From positions 1 to 42,658 of the IMG/VR virus record IMGVR_UViG_3300044611_001113: a stretch of DNA of 42,658 bases; one strand, 5' to 3'. Within the stretch, counting starts at the first letter, position 1, and each line of letters opens with the position of its first letter. Source of the DNA: a virus. A program made the position numbers and the translations under genes. The notes below the pieces were generated by a model. That model ran no database searches. It was not told the origin of the DNA and saw only the letters and a program-made list of their open reading frames with translations. Positions 8,821 through 15,791 of this stretch are shown in pieces.

Positions 8821-9291
8821 ATGGCTCTCTCCTTTCCAAGCTCGCCGACAACGGGCCAGACTTACACTGACGGGGGCCGCACCTGGCGGTGGACAGGGTC
8901 CCTCTGGCAATCCGTGCAATCCGCCCCCGCCGCGCACAAATCCTCTCACGCCACAGGCGGGGCAGATGCGCTCACGCCTGCGGATATTGGGGCGGCTGCG
9001 TCAAGCCACAGCCACCCTCTCAGCCAGCTTGAACAAAGCTCTGCCACAAACGGGCAAATCCCCGTATGGAACGGCACGGCATGGGTTCCGCAGACGCCTT
9101 CAAGCGGCGTCACCGCGCATAAAGCCTCGCACGCCACAGGTGGAGCGGATGCGTTGACGCCTGCCGATATTGGGGCCATCGGCAAGAACATTTCGGACTC
9201 GAAACCCGTCAACGCCATTCGCGCAATAAGCGCGGCTCAATACGATGCGCTTGGATCACCTGATTCAAATACTATCTATTTTATTCTTTAA
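8821..9291 (+). CDS. Tail fibre protein with two HATGGADALTPADIGA repeats
   Basis: 156 residues. It begins with the same FPSSP...GGRTWRW...WQ module as the gene before it. Two copies of an AHKxSHATGGADALTPADIGA unit, separated by a HSHPLSQL segment, are the well-known tail-fibre repeat type. The end (YDALGSPDSNTIYFIL) matches a short closing motif seen in many phage structural proteins (PDxNTIYFI, from memory). It stops two bases before the repeat-rich gene that follows and may be its adaptor. Confidence 0.75.
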   Translation: MALSFPSSPTTGQTYTDGGRTWRWTGSLWQSVQSAPAAHKSSHATGGADALTPADIGAAASSHSHPLSQLEQSSATNGQIPVWNGTAWVPQTPSSGVTAHKASHATGGADALTPADIGAIGKNISDSKPVNAIRAISAAQYDALGSPDSNTIYFIL

Positions 9292-9293
9292 TT

Positions 9294-10430
9294 ATGCCAT
9301 CTACAACAGGACAAGTTTATTTAGGCAGCAGTTTGATTAACAATTTAAGATTTGGTAACAATTCAGTCTGGACTCGCCCCAGTGATTGGATTGCCATGCC
9401 GACAATTATCTCAACAGAACAAAAAGTAGCCGCGCTTTTTCTTGTGGGAGATAACGACAGCAATTTTGTTGCGTTTCGTTTCTCTGGAAACTACACGGTC
9501 GATTGGGGTGATGGCAATATTGAAAATGTTGCAAGTGGAGTTACGGCAGAGCATAACTATGTTTTCAGTAGCCTCTCTGCATCAACAGAGATTGGGCCTA
9601 TTGGTTCTAAAATGCGTCAGGCGATGATTGTAATTACGCCACAAGCAGGACAAAATCTAACATCTATCTCATTTAATTTTAAGCACTCTTCACTTGGCTC
9701 GACAGCATATACTACGCCGATTCTTGAAATTACCCTATCCGCTCCAAATTGCACAACGCTTGTAATTGGAGGAACAACAGGAGGTTTAAGACTTCTTCAG
9801 CAATGCACTATTCTGTCGCATAATGTAACAAGCATGGCTTCCATGTTTAGTAATTGCTCATCACTTCAAAGTGTTCCATTATTTAATACTTCTGCTGTAA
9901 CAAGCATGGCTGGTATGTTTAATAATTGCGTCTCGCTTCAAAGCGTTCCATTATTTAATACTTCTGCTGTAATAAGCATGGCTTCCATGTTTAGTAATTG
10001 CTTCTCACTTCAAAGCGTTCCGTTATTTAATACTTCTGCTGTAATAAGCATGAGCAATATGTTTAGTTATTGCCACTCACTTCAAAGTGTTCCGTTATTT
10101 AATACTTCTGCTGCAACAAGCATGAGCAATATGTTTACTGGCTGCGGATCACTTCAAAGCGTTCCAACACTTAATTGTTCAAGCTCAACAAACATGGTTT
10201 CTTTTTTGTCGAATTGTCCCGGGCTGAAGCGTTGCCAAGCAACAGGCATAAAAACCACTGTTTCATTTGCAAACTGTGCTTTAAGCGCAACAAATCTTAA
10301 CGAGATTTACACTAACCTTGCTAATTTAACTGCGCTACCAACACAAACTATAACTGTCACGGGCAACTACGGCATAGCGACCGACAACCCTGCAATTGCA
10401 ACAGCAAAAAATTGGACTGTTGTAAGATAA
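9294..10430 (+). CDS. BspA/DUF285-type repeat protein, probable receptor-binding tail protein
   Basis: 378 residues. An N-terminal segment contains YTVDWGDGN, the core motif of PKD-like domains. Next come five near-identical 24-residue units of the form SMxxMFxNCxSLQSVPLFNTSAVT and a degenerate sixth, which match the 'lipoprotein 25-residue' (DUF285/BspA-like) surface repeat. This repeat is best known from adhesive bacterial surface proteins. There is no signal peptide. The gene is clearly AT-richer than its neighbours. Being last in the fibre cluster, it is probably the adhesin that touches the host. Confidence 0.75.
   Translation: MPSTTGQVYLGSSLINNLRFGNNSVWTRPSDWIAMPTIISTEQKVAALFLVGDNDSNFVAFRFSGNYTVDWGDGNIENVASGVTAEHNYVFSSLSASTEIGPIGSKMRQAMIVITPQAGQNLTSISFNFKHSSLGSTAYTTPILEITLSAPNCTTLVIGGTTGGLRLLQQCTILSHNVTSMASMFSNCSSLQSVPLFNTSAVTSMAGMFNNCVSLQSVPLFNTSAVISMASMFSNCFSLQSVPLFNTSAVISMSNMFSYCHSLQSVPLFNTSAATSMSNMFTGCGSLQSVPTLNCSSSTNMVSFLSNCPGLKRCQATGIKTTVSFANCALSATNLNEIYTNLANLTALPTQTITVTGNYGIATDNPAIATAKNWTVVR
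9831..10190 (+). repeat. Five tandem 72-bp units inside the BspA-like gene
   Basis: Units begin at 9831, 9903, 9975, 10047 and 10119, each starting AGCATG; a sixth, degenerate unit starts at 10191. Each unit encodes 24 residues in the same frame, so gain or loss of a unit keeps the gene open. Such arrays change length by slippage or recombination. Confidence 0.9.
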
Positions 10431-10436
10431 TTTTTT

Positions 10437-10622
10437 ATGGAAGACACATCTGGATTTTACAAAGAGGAAAATGGCGAGTTGATTTATGGGCCAAATTTTG
10501 TGCTTAATAAAAACTATGAACTCCGCAAAGAAACGCATGATCAACATACATATCCAGTTGATGGGTGGTATTGGTTCGATTCCGAGGCTGAAGCAAAACT
10601 ATCTTTAATTAACGCACAATGA
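10437..10622 (+). CDS. Small protein after the adhesin gene, unknown function
   Basis: 61 residues, acidic and aromatic (GWYWFDSEAEAKLSL near the end). AT-rich like the preceding adhesin gene and probably acquired with it. It could be a fibre-assembly factor. The start follows the upstream stop by six bases, and it ends in an ATGA overlap with the lysis cassette. No family is recognised. Confidence 0.6.
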   Translation: MEDTSGFYKEENGELIYGPNFVLNKNYELRKETHDQHTYPVDGWYWFDSEAEAKLSLINAQ

Positions 10623-10870
10623 GCGACCTGAGCAAACACTTCGACCTCTTCCTCAAAATCGCCACGACGGTCGCCCTCCTCGCCGTGGCCCTTCTCGGCA
10701 CGAAATTCGTGACCAAGGAGGAGTTCCTCGCCGCAAATACTCGCATCGAAAAGATCGAAGCCGTCCTGATCAGGATGGAGCAAAATTCAGTGACGGACAT
10801 CAGGCACGACAACCTGCTCAACGACCACGAAAACCGCATCCGCACACTCGAGAGGGGGAACACGCGATGA
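10619..10870 (+). CDS. Membrane-anchored coiled-coil protein of the lysis cassette
   Basis: 83 residues. One transmembrane segment (about residues 10-28, KIATTVALLAVALLGTKFV) is followed by a heptad-rich helix with an NHENRIRTLE type end. This layout resembles XhlA-like haemolysin/holin accessory proteins and some spanin-like proteins. Its place directly upstream of the holin supports a lysis role. The exact class is uncertain. Confidence 0.65.
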   Translation: MSDLSKHFDLFLKIATTVALLAVALLGTKFVTKEEFLAANTRIEKIEAVLIRMEQNSVTDIRHDNLLNDHENRIRTLERGNTR

Positions 10871-11274
10871 CTTGGGATGTCCCAGCCATGATCAAATCGG
10901 GCGTCGATCTCATCGATAAATTCATTCCCGACACCGACGCCAAAAACCGCGCAAAAGAAGCCTGGCAGCTTCGCGTCCTCGAAATCGCCGCACAGGAAGC
11001 CACCCAGCAAAGCCAGACCAACACCGCCGAAGCCGCCCACGCCTCCCTCTTCGTCTCCGGGTGGCGTCCTTTCGTGGGGTGGGCGTGCGGGTTCGCCTTT
11101 GCGTGGATCTGTTTCGGCCAGCCGCTCTTCTCGTGGACCTATGTTTTGATCACAAAACAACCCGCTCCCGTTGTCGAACTCCCGACCGAAATGCTGATGA
11201 CAACCCTCCTCGGCATGCTCGGCCTCGGCACCCTCCGCACCCTCGAAAAGATCAAAGGAGTCAACGCAAAATGA
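10867..11274 (+). CDS. Holin, 3-TM family
   Basis: 135 residues. The middle shows HASLFVSGWRPFVGWACGFAFAW, and the end shows a Gly/Leu-rich segment then TLRTLEKIKGV. This pattern matches the phage '3TM holin' family (PF11351), which forms pores in the inner membrane to release the endolysin. The N-terminal helix (residues 1-50) is soluble and charged. ATGA overlaps link it to the genes on both sides, and the endolysin follows after one tiny gene. Confidence 0.85.
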   Translation: MTWDVPAMIKSGVDLIDKFIPDTDAKNRAKEAWQLRVLEIAAQEATQQSQTNTAEAAHASLFVSGWRPFVGWACGFAFAWICFGQPLFSWTYVLITKQPAPVVELPTEMLMTTLLGMLGLGTLRTLEKIKGVNAK

Positions 11275-11351
11275 AACCCGGCCATATCGCTCTCGGGCTC
11301 ATCCTAATCTCCTTCGGCTTCCTCATCCTCGCCTTCCTCCTCCGCCCATGA
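11271..11351 (+). CDS. 26-residue single-span membrane peptide
   Basis: A very short gene fixed by ATGA overlaps at both ends (with the holin and with the endolysin). It encodes MKPGHIALG followed by a strongly hydrophobic stretch (LILISFGFLILAFLL) and ends in RP. It is a single transmembrane helix. It may modulate the holin or help lysis; no direct evidence beyond hydrophobicity and place. Confidence 0.65.
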   Translation: MKPGHIALGLILISFGFLILAFLLRP

Positions 11352-11827
11352 CACTCGACGACCGCAGCGAGCGCAATCTGGCCACGCTCCACCCCGATCT
11401 CCAACCCCGCGCCGTAGCCTTCATCTCCGCCGCCAAGAGCCTCGCCGCACAGCGCGGGCTTGATGTGAAATGCATCTGCGGCCTCCGCACCTGGGCAGAG
11501 CAAGACGCCCTCTACGCCAAAGGCAGAACCGCGCCGGGACAGATAGTAACTCGAGCGCGCGCGGGCCACTCCATGCACAATTTTTCGTTAGCCCTCGACA
11601 TCGGAGTCTTTTCAAAAGACGGCAAAACCTACCACGGCAGCCACGCCCTCTACCGCGAACTAGGCCCCCTCGGCGAATCGCTCGGCTTCGAGTGGGGAGG
11701 CCGCTGGAAGTTCAACGACGAGCCGCACTACCAATTCCGCCCCGCCTGGTCCACCAACATGACAGAGCGCGAACTCCTCGCCAGCCTCCGCCGCCGAGTC
11801 GCAGAGAAAGTGGATATTCTCGCCTGA
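11348..11827 (+). CDS. Endolysin, M15-type peptidase
   Basis: 159 residues. It has the LAS/M15 zinc peptidase signature: GHSMHNFSLALDIG supplies His77 and Asp84, and DEPHYQ supplies Glu125 and His127. CGLRTWAEQDALYAKGR upstream is the usual substrate-side segment of L-alanyl-D-glutamate peptidases such as Ply500. It should cut peptidoglycan stem peptides after the holin opens the membrane. It lacks a separate cell-wall-binding domain and a signal peptide. Start by ATGA overlap. Confidence 0.9.
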   Translation: MTLDDRSERNLATLHPDLQPRAVAFISAAKSLAAQRGLDVKCICGLRTWAEQDALYAKGRTAPGQIVTRARAGHSMHNFSLALDIGVFSKDGKTYHGSHALYRELGPLGESLGFEWGGRWKFNDEPHYQFRPAWSTNMTERELLASLRRRVAEKVDILA

Positions 11828-11853
11828 CCTCGTTTGACAGGCGCACCAATTTC

Positions 11854-12096
11854 GTGAGCCGCAAGCCCAAAGCCACCGCACCGGCAGACCGCGCTGCAAT
11901 CGTCGACAAAATCCGACAACTCGCCGCCGACCATTTCGATTGCGGGCTTGTCGTTTTCAGTTGGGAAGAAGGCGGCGAAACCTTCCACATGGAAACCCAT
12001 TTCGGCAACCGCTACGCCGTCGAATCTTTGTCAGAAAAAACAACAGAACTTTTGTTCCCGTTCGAGGACGAAGAAGACGAAGAAGCCGAAGCATGA
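11854..12096 (+). CDS. Small acidic protein, unknown function
   Basis: 80 residues from GTG 11854; upstream in-frame readings would lie inside the endolysin gene. It has a Cys-Gly-Leu beta segment (CGLVVFSWEEGGETFHMETHFGN) and a very acidic tail (EDEEDEEAEA). No family is recognised. A TTTGACA motif lies 14 bases before the GTG. It ends in an ATGA overlap. Confidence 0.6.
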   Translation: MSRKPKATAPADRAAIVDKIRQLAADHFDCGLVVFSWEEGGETFHMETHFGNRYAVESLSEKTTELLFPFEDEEDEEAEA

Positions 12097-12350
12097 AAGC
12101 CACTCTTGAATTTACCCTCCCCGAAGAGCGCACTGAGCACATTTGCGCCGTCAAAGGAATGGACGCGATTTTAATACTGGATGACCTTATTTCAGAAATA
12201 CGCTCATTCCTTAAACACGGCGCTGGCGAATTCCGCGAATGGCGCGACGAAGAAGGCAAGACGCACACAGGGTGCGACGCCACGCTTGAAAAGGTCCGCT
12301 CCTACATTTGGGAACTCCGCAAGGATAACGAAATCCCCGACCTACCATGA
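12093..12350 (+). CDS. Small helical phage protein, unknown function
   Basis: 85 residues from the ATG that overlaps the upstream stop. The LEFTLPEERTEH...AILILDDLISEIRSFLKHG...EEGKTHTGCDATLEKVRSYIWELR pattern resembles small phage proteins of the form 'FxLPEE..E...A..G......L.e....LR' from memory. Function is unknown. It is coupled to the metallophosphoesterase gene by a further ATGA overlap. Confidence 0.7.
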   Translation: MKATLEFTLPEERTEHICAVKGMDAILILDDLISEIRSFLKHGAGEFREWRDEEGKTHTGCDATLEKVRSYIWELRKDNEIPDLP

Positions 12351-13084
12351 CACCGATCAAAAAATGGAAGCGATGGATGGCCGTCGGATGCAGCCACGGC
12401 GACCAGATCGACCCTGAAGCCCGCAAGGCCGTCCTAACTTTTAAGGAACTCTGGAAACCCGAACCCTCTGCGACATTCCACCTCGGCGATTTTCTCGACC
12501 TCGCCGCATTCCGCACTGGAGCCGTCAGCGATCCGAACTCCTCCGACCGAGCCGCCAGCGTGAGCGACGACCTCAGCGCCGGGATTGACTTCCTCCACGA
12601 ACTCCGGCCACAGCACATTCTATTCGGCAACCACGAAGCCCGCCTCTACAAGCTCGCTGCATCGCCTAACGCTCTCGCAGCCCACGCCAGCACGCTCACC
12701 ATCCAAGCCATCGAAGACGCCGCCAAGAAGCTCAAGGCGAAACTCTACCCCTACCACATACGCAGCTATGCCCAACTCGGAGGAACAAAATTCCTGCATG
12801 GCTACATGTTCAATGTGCAAGCCATCCGCGACCACGCCGAGACCTACGGCAACTGCGTCCTCGCCCACCTCCATCGAGTCGGCAGCGAACGCGCCAGAAC
12901 GATCGACGGCTCCACCGGCCACTGCGTCGGCATGCTCGCCCGCTTCGACATGGAGTATGCCAGCGCCCGCCGCGCCACGCTCGCATGGTCCCAAGGCTTC
13001 GCATACGGCCACTACTGCGACACATCCCTCACCGTGAACTTATGCGAAAGAAAAAACGGCCACCCGTGGCTGCTCCCGATCTAA
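12347..13084 (+). CDS. Calcineurin-like metallophosphoesterase
   Basis: 245 residues. Metallophosphoesterase motifs appear in order: VGCSHGD near residue 10 (usually GDxHG), HLGDFLD near 47, GNHEAR near 93, KFLHGY near 150 and LAHLHRV near 180. These residues bind two metal ions and hydrolyse phosphoester bonds. Phage members are found both in early and late regions; the substrate is unknown. Placed after lysis genes and before attP, it may be an accessory gene expressed late or in the lysogen. The first motif has Cys in place of the usual Asp, so activity needs testing. Confidence 0.85.
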   Translation: MTPIKKWKRWMAVGCSHGDQIDPEARKAVLTFKELWKPEPSATFHLGDFLDLAAFRTGAVSDPNSSDRAASVSDDLSAGIDFLHELRPQHILFGNHEARLYKLAASPNALAAHASTLTIQAIEDAAKKLKAKLYPYHIRSYAQLGGTKFLHGYMFNVQAIRDHAETYGNCVLAHLHRVGSERARTIDGSTGHCVGMLARFDMEYASARRATLAWSQGFAYGHYCDTSLTVNLCERKNGHPWLLPI

Positions 13085-13320
13085 CTAAAGCCTGGAGCGC
13101 ATTTTTTGAGGATGTCGCCGTTGTCGATCCTGCCGAACTAAAAAAGCAGGGTTGGCTAACAAACGCCGAGATCGCCGAAAGAGCAAACATGGAAAATTCT
13201 GCCGGCATACAATTAGCCGACACCGCCGTCCGTAAAGGGATAATGGAAAAACGAGTCGCCAAAATCATGTTGCACGGAAAGCGTCACATCGTGAACTTTT
13301 ATAGGCCGAAACAGCAGTAA
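13042..13320 (+). CDS. Small basic protein with helix-turn-helix-like centre
   Basis: 92 residues from ATG 13042, overlapping the end of the phosphoesterase by 43 bases. The basic start (MRKKKRPP) and GWLTNAEIAERANM...AGIQLADTAVRKGIMEKRV look like a winged or simple helix-turn-helix DNA-binding domain with a wing-like IMLHGKRHIVNFYRP end. It may regulate late genes or attP activity. It is the last gene before the attachment site. Confidence 0.6.
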   Translation: MRKKKRPPVAAPDLTKAWSAFFEDVAVVDPAELKKQGWLTNAEIAERANMENSAGIQLADTAVRKGIMEKRVAKIMLHGKRHIVNFYRPKQQ

Positions 13321-13323
13321 ACA

Positions 13324-13570
13324 GGGCAACGGCGGGCAACAGCCTTGCAAGTTATTGATTATTAAACACCCAAAAACGACTTAAAATCCCTTATTCCGAA
13401 AGGAGTGTGCGGGTTCGAGTCCCGCCGCCGGCACTGGGTGGGAGGGCTTCTTTGCCGCTGTGGGTGCGGGTCTGCGGGGTTTTGTTGTTGTTACTCTGTG
13501 CAACTTGTCAATACTTGCAAAAGCGTTTTTTGTTGAGAAATCGGGCAACACGGGCAACAGTTTGGGCAAC
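13324..13570 (+). other. attP: phage attachment site with arm-type repeats
   Basis: Intergenic region just before the integrase. A core containing half a tRNA gene is flanked by copies of GGGCAAC in one orientation: 13324 and 13334 on the left, and 13543, 13552 and 13564 on the right. A sixth copy lies inside the integrase gene at 13648. The copies are spaced 9-12 bases, close to a helical turn. This is the layout of tyrosine-integrase arm sites around a core. CTTGCAA also occurs once on each side (13344 and 13514), and the left flank is AT-rich, as for a bending-protein site. Confidence 0.7.
13381..13433 (+). other. 3' half of tRNA-Leu(UAA), attP core
   Basis: Reads as the end of a leucine tRNA: anticodon loop remainder TTAAAA, anticodon-stem 3' strand TCCCT, a variable arm ATTCC-GAAA-GGAGT, T-arm GCGGG-TTCGAGT-CCCGC, acceptor 3' strand CGCCGGC and discriminator A. 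No CCA is encoded. The 5' half (expected to begin GCCGGCG) and the 5' strand of the anticodon stem are absent. It is therefore not a working tRNA but the segment a phage carries so that integration restores the host gene. Confidence 0.85.
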
Positions 13571-14596
13571 ATGAAAGCTCGATATTTTGTCAGTCCCAAC
13601 GCATCCAGACCCGGCACTTGGAAATTGGAAATTCCGGCGGCGGTTTCGGGCAACAGGATTCGGCGCTTCTTCGCCACAGAGGCGGAGGCTTGGGCGGCTG
13701 GGCCTGCGCTTTTGGAGACTCTTCAGAAGTCGGGAACGGATGGACTGCGGGAAAAAGATCAGGGTGGGCTTTCTATGAAGTCTGCGGTGCGTGATTACAT
13801 TGCGACCAAATCCAAGTCTTCACAGGCTCATAGGGACAAGATCGAGCGGGTTTGCGGCAAGTTGCTGGAGGCGTTCGATGGGCCGGTGGCGAATGTGACG
13901 CCGCTCAAGGCGGGGAAATGGTTCGACTGCATCGAAGGATCACCGACGACACGGGCGGGCTGGCATCGCTACGCGAGCGGGTTCTTCACATGGTGCGCCG
14001 ATATGGAGCTTATCGACCGGAATCCGCTGCGGAGGATACGAGCGCCAAAGGCCGAGGCGAAGCGGTCGCTCGTCACAGCCGGGGAAATGGTGACGATCTT
14101 GGCCGAGGAAATGAGCGATGAGCTGCGGGCGTGGTTTCTCCTCGGAGGCTTTGCGGGGCTTCGGTCCATCGAGGTGCGGCGGATGCGGTGGGAAGATATT
14201 GACGCGGCACGGGGAGAGATCGAGGTGAGGCGGGAAGTTTCAAAACAGAGCACCGGACTGCCGGAGCGCATTGTCGATTTCACGGAGCCGCTGACCAAGC
14301 GGGCGGCATTCTTTCAAGACGCTCAAAAGAAGGGTTTGATTTTGCCACCGGCATCGCTGCGGATTTACGCAGAGCGCCAGGCGCTCATTTTGAGGCTGCA
14401 CGAGGCGGGCAAGGTTCCGTGGTCGCAGTTCCCTGAGAACGCTCTGCGGCATTCGTTCGCCACCTATCACTTGGGTCGTGGGCAGGACGCAGGAAAGACC
14501 GCTCACCAGCTTGGACACTCGACGACAGCAATGGTGAAACGGGTCTATGCCGTGCCATCAAGGCGGGCAGATTGGCGGGCTTGGTGGGCCGTTTAA
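13571..14596 (+). CDS. int: Tyrosine recombinase, phage integrase
   Basis: 341 residues from ATG 13571. A GTG 111 bases upstream is in frame but would reach through the arm sites. It has a basic core-binding domain (about 70-160) and a catalytic domain with Arg198 (GLRSIEV), Arg293/His294 (NALRHSF), His316 (QLGHS) and the nucleophile Tyr326 (KRVYA). The usual His of the HxxR box is Asn290 here. It integrates and excises the phage at attP, next to which it lies. It is transcribed towards a convergent regulator gene. Confidence 0.9.
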   Translation: MKARYFVSPNASRPGTWKLEIPAAVSGNRIRRFFATEAEAWAAGPALLETLQKSGTDGLREKDQGGLSMKSAVRDYIATKSKSSQAHRDKIERVCGKLLEAFDGPVANVTPLKAGKWFDCIEGSPTTRAGWHRYASGFFTWCADMELIDRNPLRRIRAPKAEAKRSLVTAGEMVTILAEEMSDELRAWFLLGGFAGLRSIEVRRMRWEDIDAARGEIEVRREVSKQSTGLPERIVDFTEPLTKRAAFFQDAQKKGLILPPASLRIYAERQALILRLHEAGKVPWSQFPENALRHSFATYHLGRGQDAGKTAHQLGHSTTAMVKRVYAVPSRRADWRAWWAV

Positions 14597-14644
14597 TGCT
14601 ACGCGCAGAGAAGCATTGGTAAAACGATAAAAGGCAATAATTTA

Positions 14645-14656
14645 CCCCCCCCCCCC
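14645..14656 (+). repeat. Run of 12 cytosines
   Basis: A C12 homopolymer in the space between the convergent integrase and regulator genes. Such tracts are slippage-prone and also a common place for sequencing length errors. No gene depends on it as annotated. Confidence 0.9.
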
Positions 14657-14691
14657 GCATTCTTCGTGGGTGGTGAGGTCGATCACTTCTG

Positions 14692-14988
14692 CTATCCAGT
14701 CTTCAGGGAGCGGTCCGTCGTAGCTTTGGAGAACCCACCAACGGAACTCTCTGAGCCTTTCACGACTTTGGCATTCACACTGGTGGAGACATTGGACGGT
14801 TTGATTGAAGATTTTTGCGAAGATTCTTCAGAGTCTTTCATGGCCTTTATGCAGTGAGCAACAAACGGGCTGATGTCCAGTTTCCCAAGCGGGTTTTCTC
14901 TCTTAAAATCAGCCTGCTTTTTTTTGATCCACTCGTGCAAATCGGGCGGAAGGCTGATGTTTAATTTTCTAAATTTTCCCTCTTTCAT
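14692..14988 (-). CDS. Ribbon-helix-helix-like regulator
   Basis: 98 residues, the only clear minus-strand gene. KLNISLPPDLHEWIKKKQADFK at residues 7-28 and SPFVAHCIKAM look like an Arc/CopG/MetJ-type ribbon-helix-helix: a beta strand, then two helices. A Ser/Lys-rich tail follows. It faces a second small ribbon-helix-helix gene across a region with operator-like repeats, the usual arrangement of a lysogeny switch. It could be the repressor of the early genes or an autoregulated counterpart. Confidence 0.75.
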   Translation of the reverse strand: MKEGKFRKLNISLPPDLHEWIKKKQADFKRENPLGKLDISPFVAHCIKAMKDSEESSQKSSIKPSNVSTSVNAKVVKGSESSVGGFSKATTDRSLKTG

Positions 14989-15158
14989 ACCCTACCAGTA
15001 ACACTAGAAACATCAGTGTTCAATTTTTAGCGAAAATTTATTTTCGCCCGCAAACCTAGTGTCCATGCGGATGTCAATAGAAATCTTCGTATGGGGAGAA
15101 CACCCCATTGACAGATTTTTATTGCTCTACCGGTAGCACCGATAATATCGGTAGCACC
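14989..15158. promoter_or_regulatory. Divergent control region with operator-like repeats
   Basis: Space between the divergent small regulators. Visible elements: inverted repeat AACACT-N9-AGTGTT at 15000-15020, just upstream of the minus-strand start; hairpin ATGGGG-N6-CCCCAT at 15091-15108; palindrome CTACCGGTAG at 15127; an exact direct repeat CGGTAGCACC at 15131 and 15149, 18 bases apart and abutting the plus-strand ATG; and CCGATA-A-TATCGG between them. TTGACA hexamers occur on both strands (15108 plus, 15072-15077 minus), but no convincing -10 box lies at standard spacing. Confidence 0.6.
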
Positions 15159-15323
15159 ATGCAAACCGCATACATGAAAACGAGTGTGAGCATTCCGGCT
15201 GAACTCTTCGACTACCTGAAGAAAAAAGCCGATGCGAACGGAGGAGTGCCAATAAGCCGGTTGGTTGCTGAAGCCATCCGCCAGCAAGCAAAGAAGGAAG
15301 CAAAACGGGAGGCCGCGAAATGA
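15159..15323 (+). CDS. Small ribbon-helix-helix regulator
   Basis: 54 residues from ATG 15159 (a second ATG at 15174 would give 49). MKTSVSIPAELFDYLKKKADANGGVPISRLVAEAIRQQAKKEAK is a clear Arc/CopG-type ribbon-helix-helix: strand, turn, two helices, basic tail. The direct repeat CGGTAGCACC ends at its start codon, so it is probably autoregulated or controlled by the divergent regulator. It is the first gene of the early operon and is coupled by ATGA to the next gene. Confidence 0.8.
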   Translation: MQTAYMKTSVSIPAELFDYLKKKADANGGVPISRLVAEAIRQQAKKEAKREAAK

Positions 15324-15523
15324 AAGGCACGATGACCGTTCGCCAAGCCGCCGAGCAAACCGGCGCGCATAAAGAAACAATCCTTCGCCACATTCGGCGC
15401 GGAAGTTTTTCGGCCTGCAAGCCGCTCGCAAATAAAGGCGGCTGGAGGATTTTTCAGGCGTCATTCCAAAACTGGATGTCTGACCAGATCGGCGCGACCT
15501 CGAACCGGAGGCCCGCCAAATGA
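15320..15523 (+). CDS. Excisionase-like MerR-type DNA-binding protein
   Basis: 67 residues. MTVRQAAEQTGAHKETILRHIRRGSF...PLANKGGWRIFQASFQNWM is the short winged helix of the 'excisionase-family DNA-binding' proteins (helix-turn-helix type 17). These bend DNA at attachment sites or act as small regulators. Its place two genes from the integrase, in the leftmost early operon, supports an excision or switch role. ATGA overlaps on both sides. Confidence 0.75.
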   Translation: MKGTMTVRQAAEQTGAHKETILRHIRRGSFSACKPLANKGGWRIFQASFQNWMSDQIGATSNRRPAK

Positions 15524-15675
15524 AATCCCCACGCCTTTTTCTTTGCGAGGGCTACTGCCCGCTCACTGGCCGCATTCGCGACCTCATCCATGCCGCCGGA
15601 TTCGGCGATGCAAAAACCCAGTTTTTTCTCAAACACCGGCTCCAAGCCACCCATGTCACCCCAACCAAATTATGA
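15520..15675 (+). CDS. 51-residue early protein, unknown function
   Basis: Fixed by ATGA overlaps with both neighbours. It begins MKSPRLFLCEGYCPLTGRIRDLIHAAG and ends in a Lys/His-rich helix (KTQFFLKHRLQ). It has two cysteines (CEGYC) near the start. No family is recognised. Confidence 0.6.
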   Translation: MKSPRLFLCEGYCPLTGRIRDLIHAAGFGDAKTQFFLKHRLQATHVTPTKL

Positions 15676-15791
15676 TTGATATAAACGACCCACAATCCGT
15701 CTGCCGATCCATCGGCTATTTCCTCACCTACCTCGGCACCATCGCCCCGCTCGTCGGTCTCGGCTGGGCAACCTGGAGGCTGTCGAAATGA
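15672..15791 (+). CDS. 39-residue single-span membrane peptide
   Basis: ATG overlaps the upstream stop and its own stop overlaps the next start. An acidic beginning (MIDINDPQS) is followed by a hydrophobic stretch (IGYFLTYLGTIAPLVGLGWATW). Probably an early inner-membrane peptide of unknown role, for example in exclusion; this is a guess from place only. Confidence 0.6.
   Translation: MIDINDPQSVCRSIGYFLTYLGTIAPLVGLGWATWRLSK

Noticed and set aside
9831-10190. CRISPR array
   Set aside because: The 72-bp periodicity is in frame and encodes protein repeats; no spacers. No CRISPR array was seen elsewhere.
9294-10430. Diversity-generating retroelement target
   Set aside because: No reverse transcriptase gene and no template repeat were found in the window.
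13460-13570. Upstream GTG start of the integrase
   Set aside because: It would translate through the arm-site repeats with an uncharacteristic hydrophobic N-terminus; ATG 13571 gives a normal start.
15108-15136. Standard sigma-70 promoter from TTGACA at 15108
   Set aside because: No -10-like hexamer at 16-18 bases; the hexamer also belongs to the ATGGGG/CCCCAT hairpin region.
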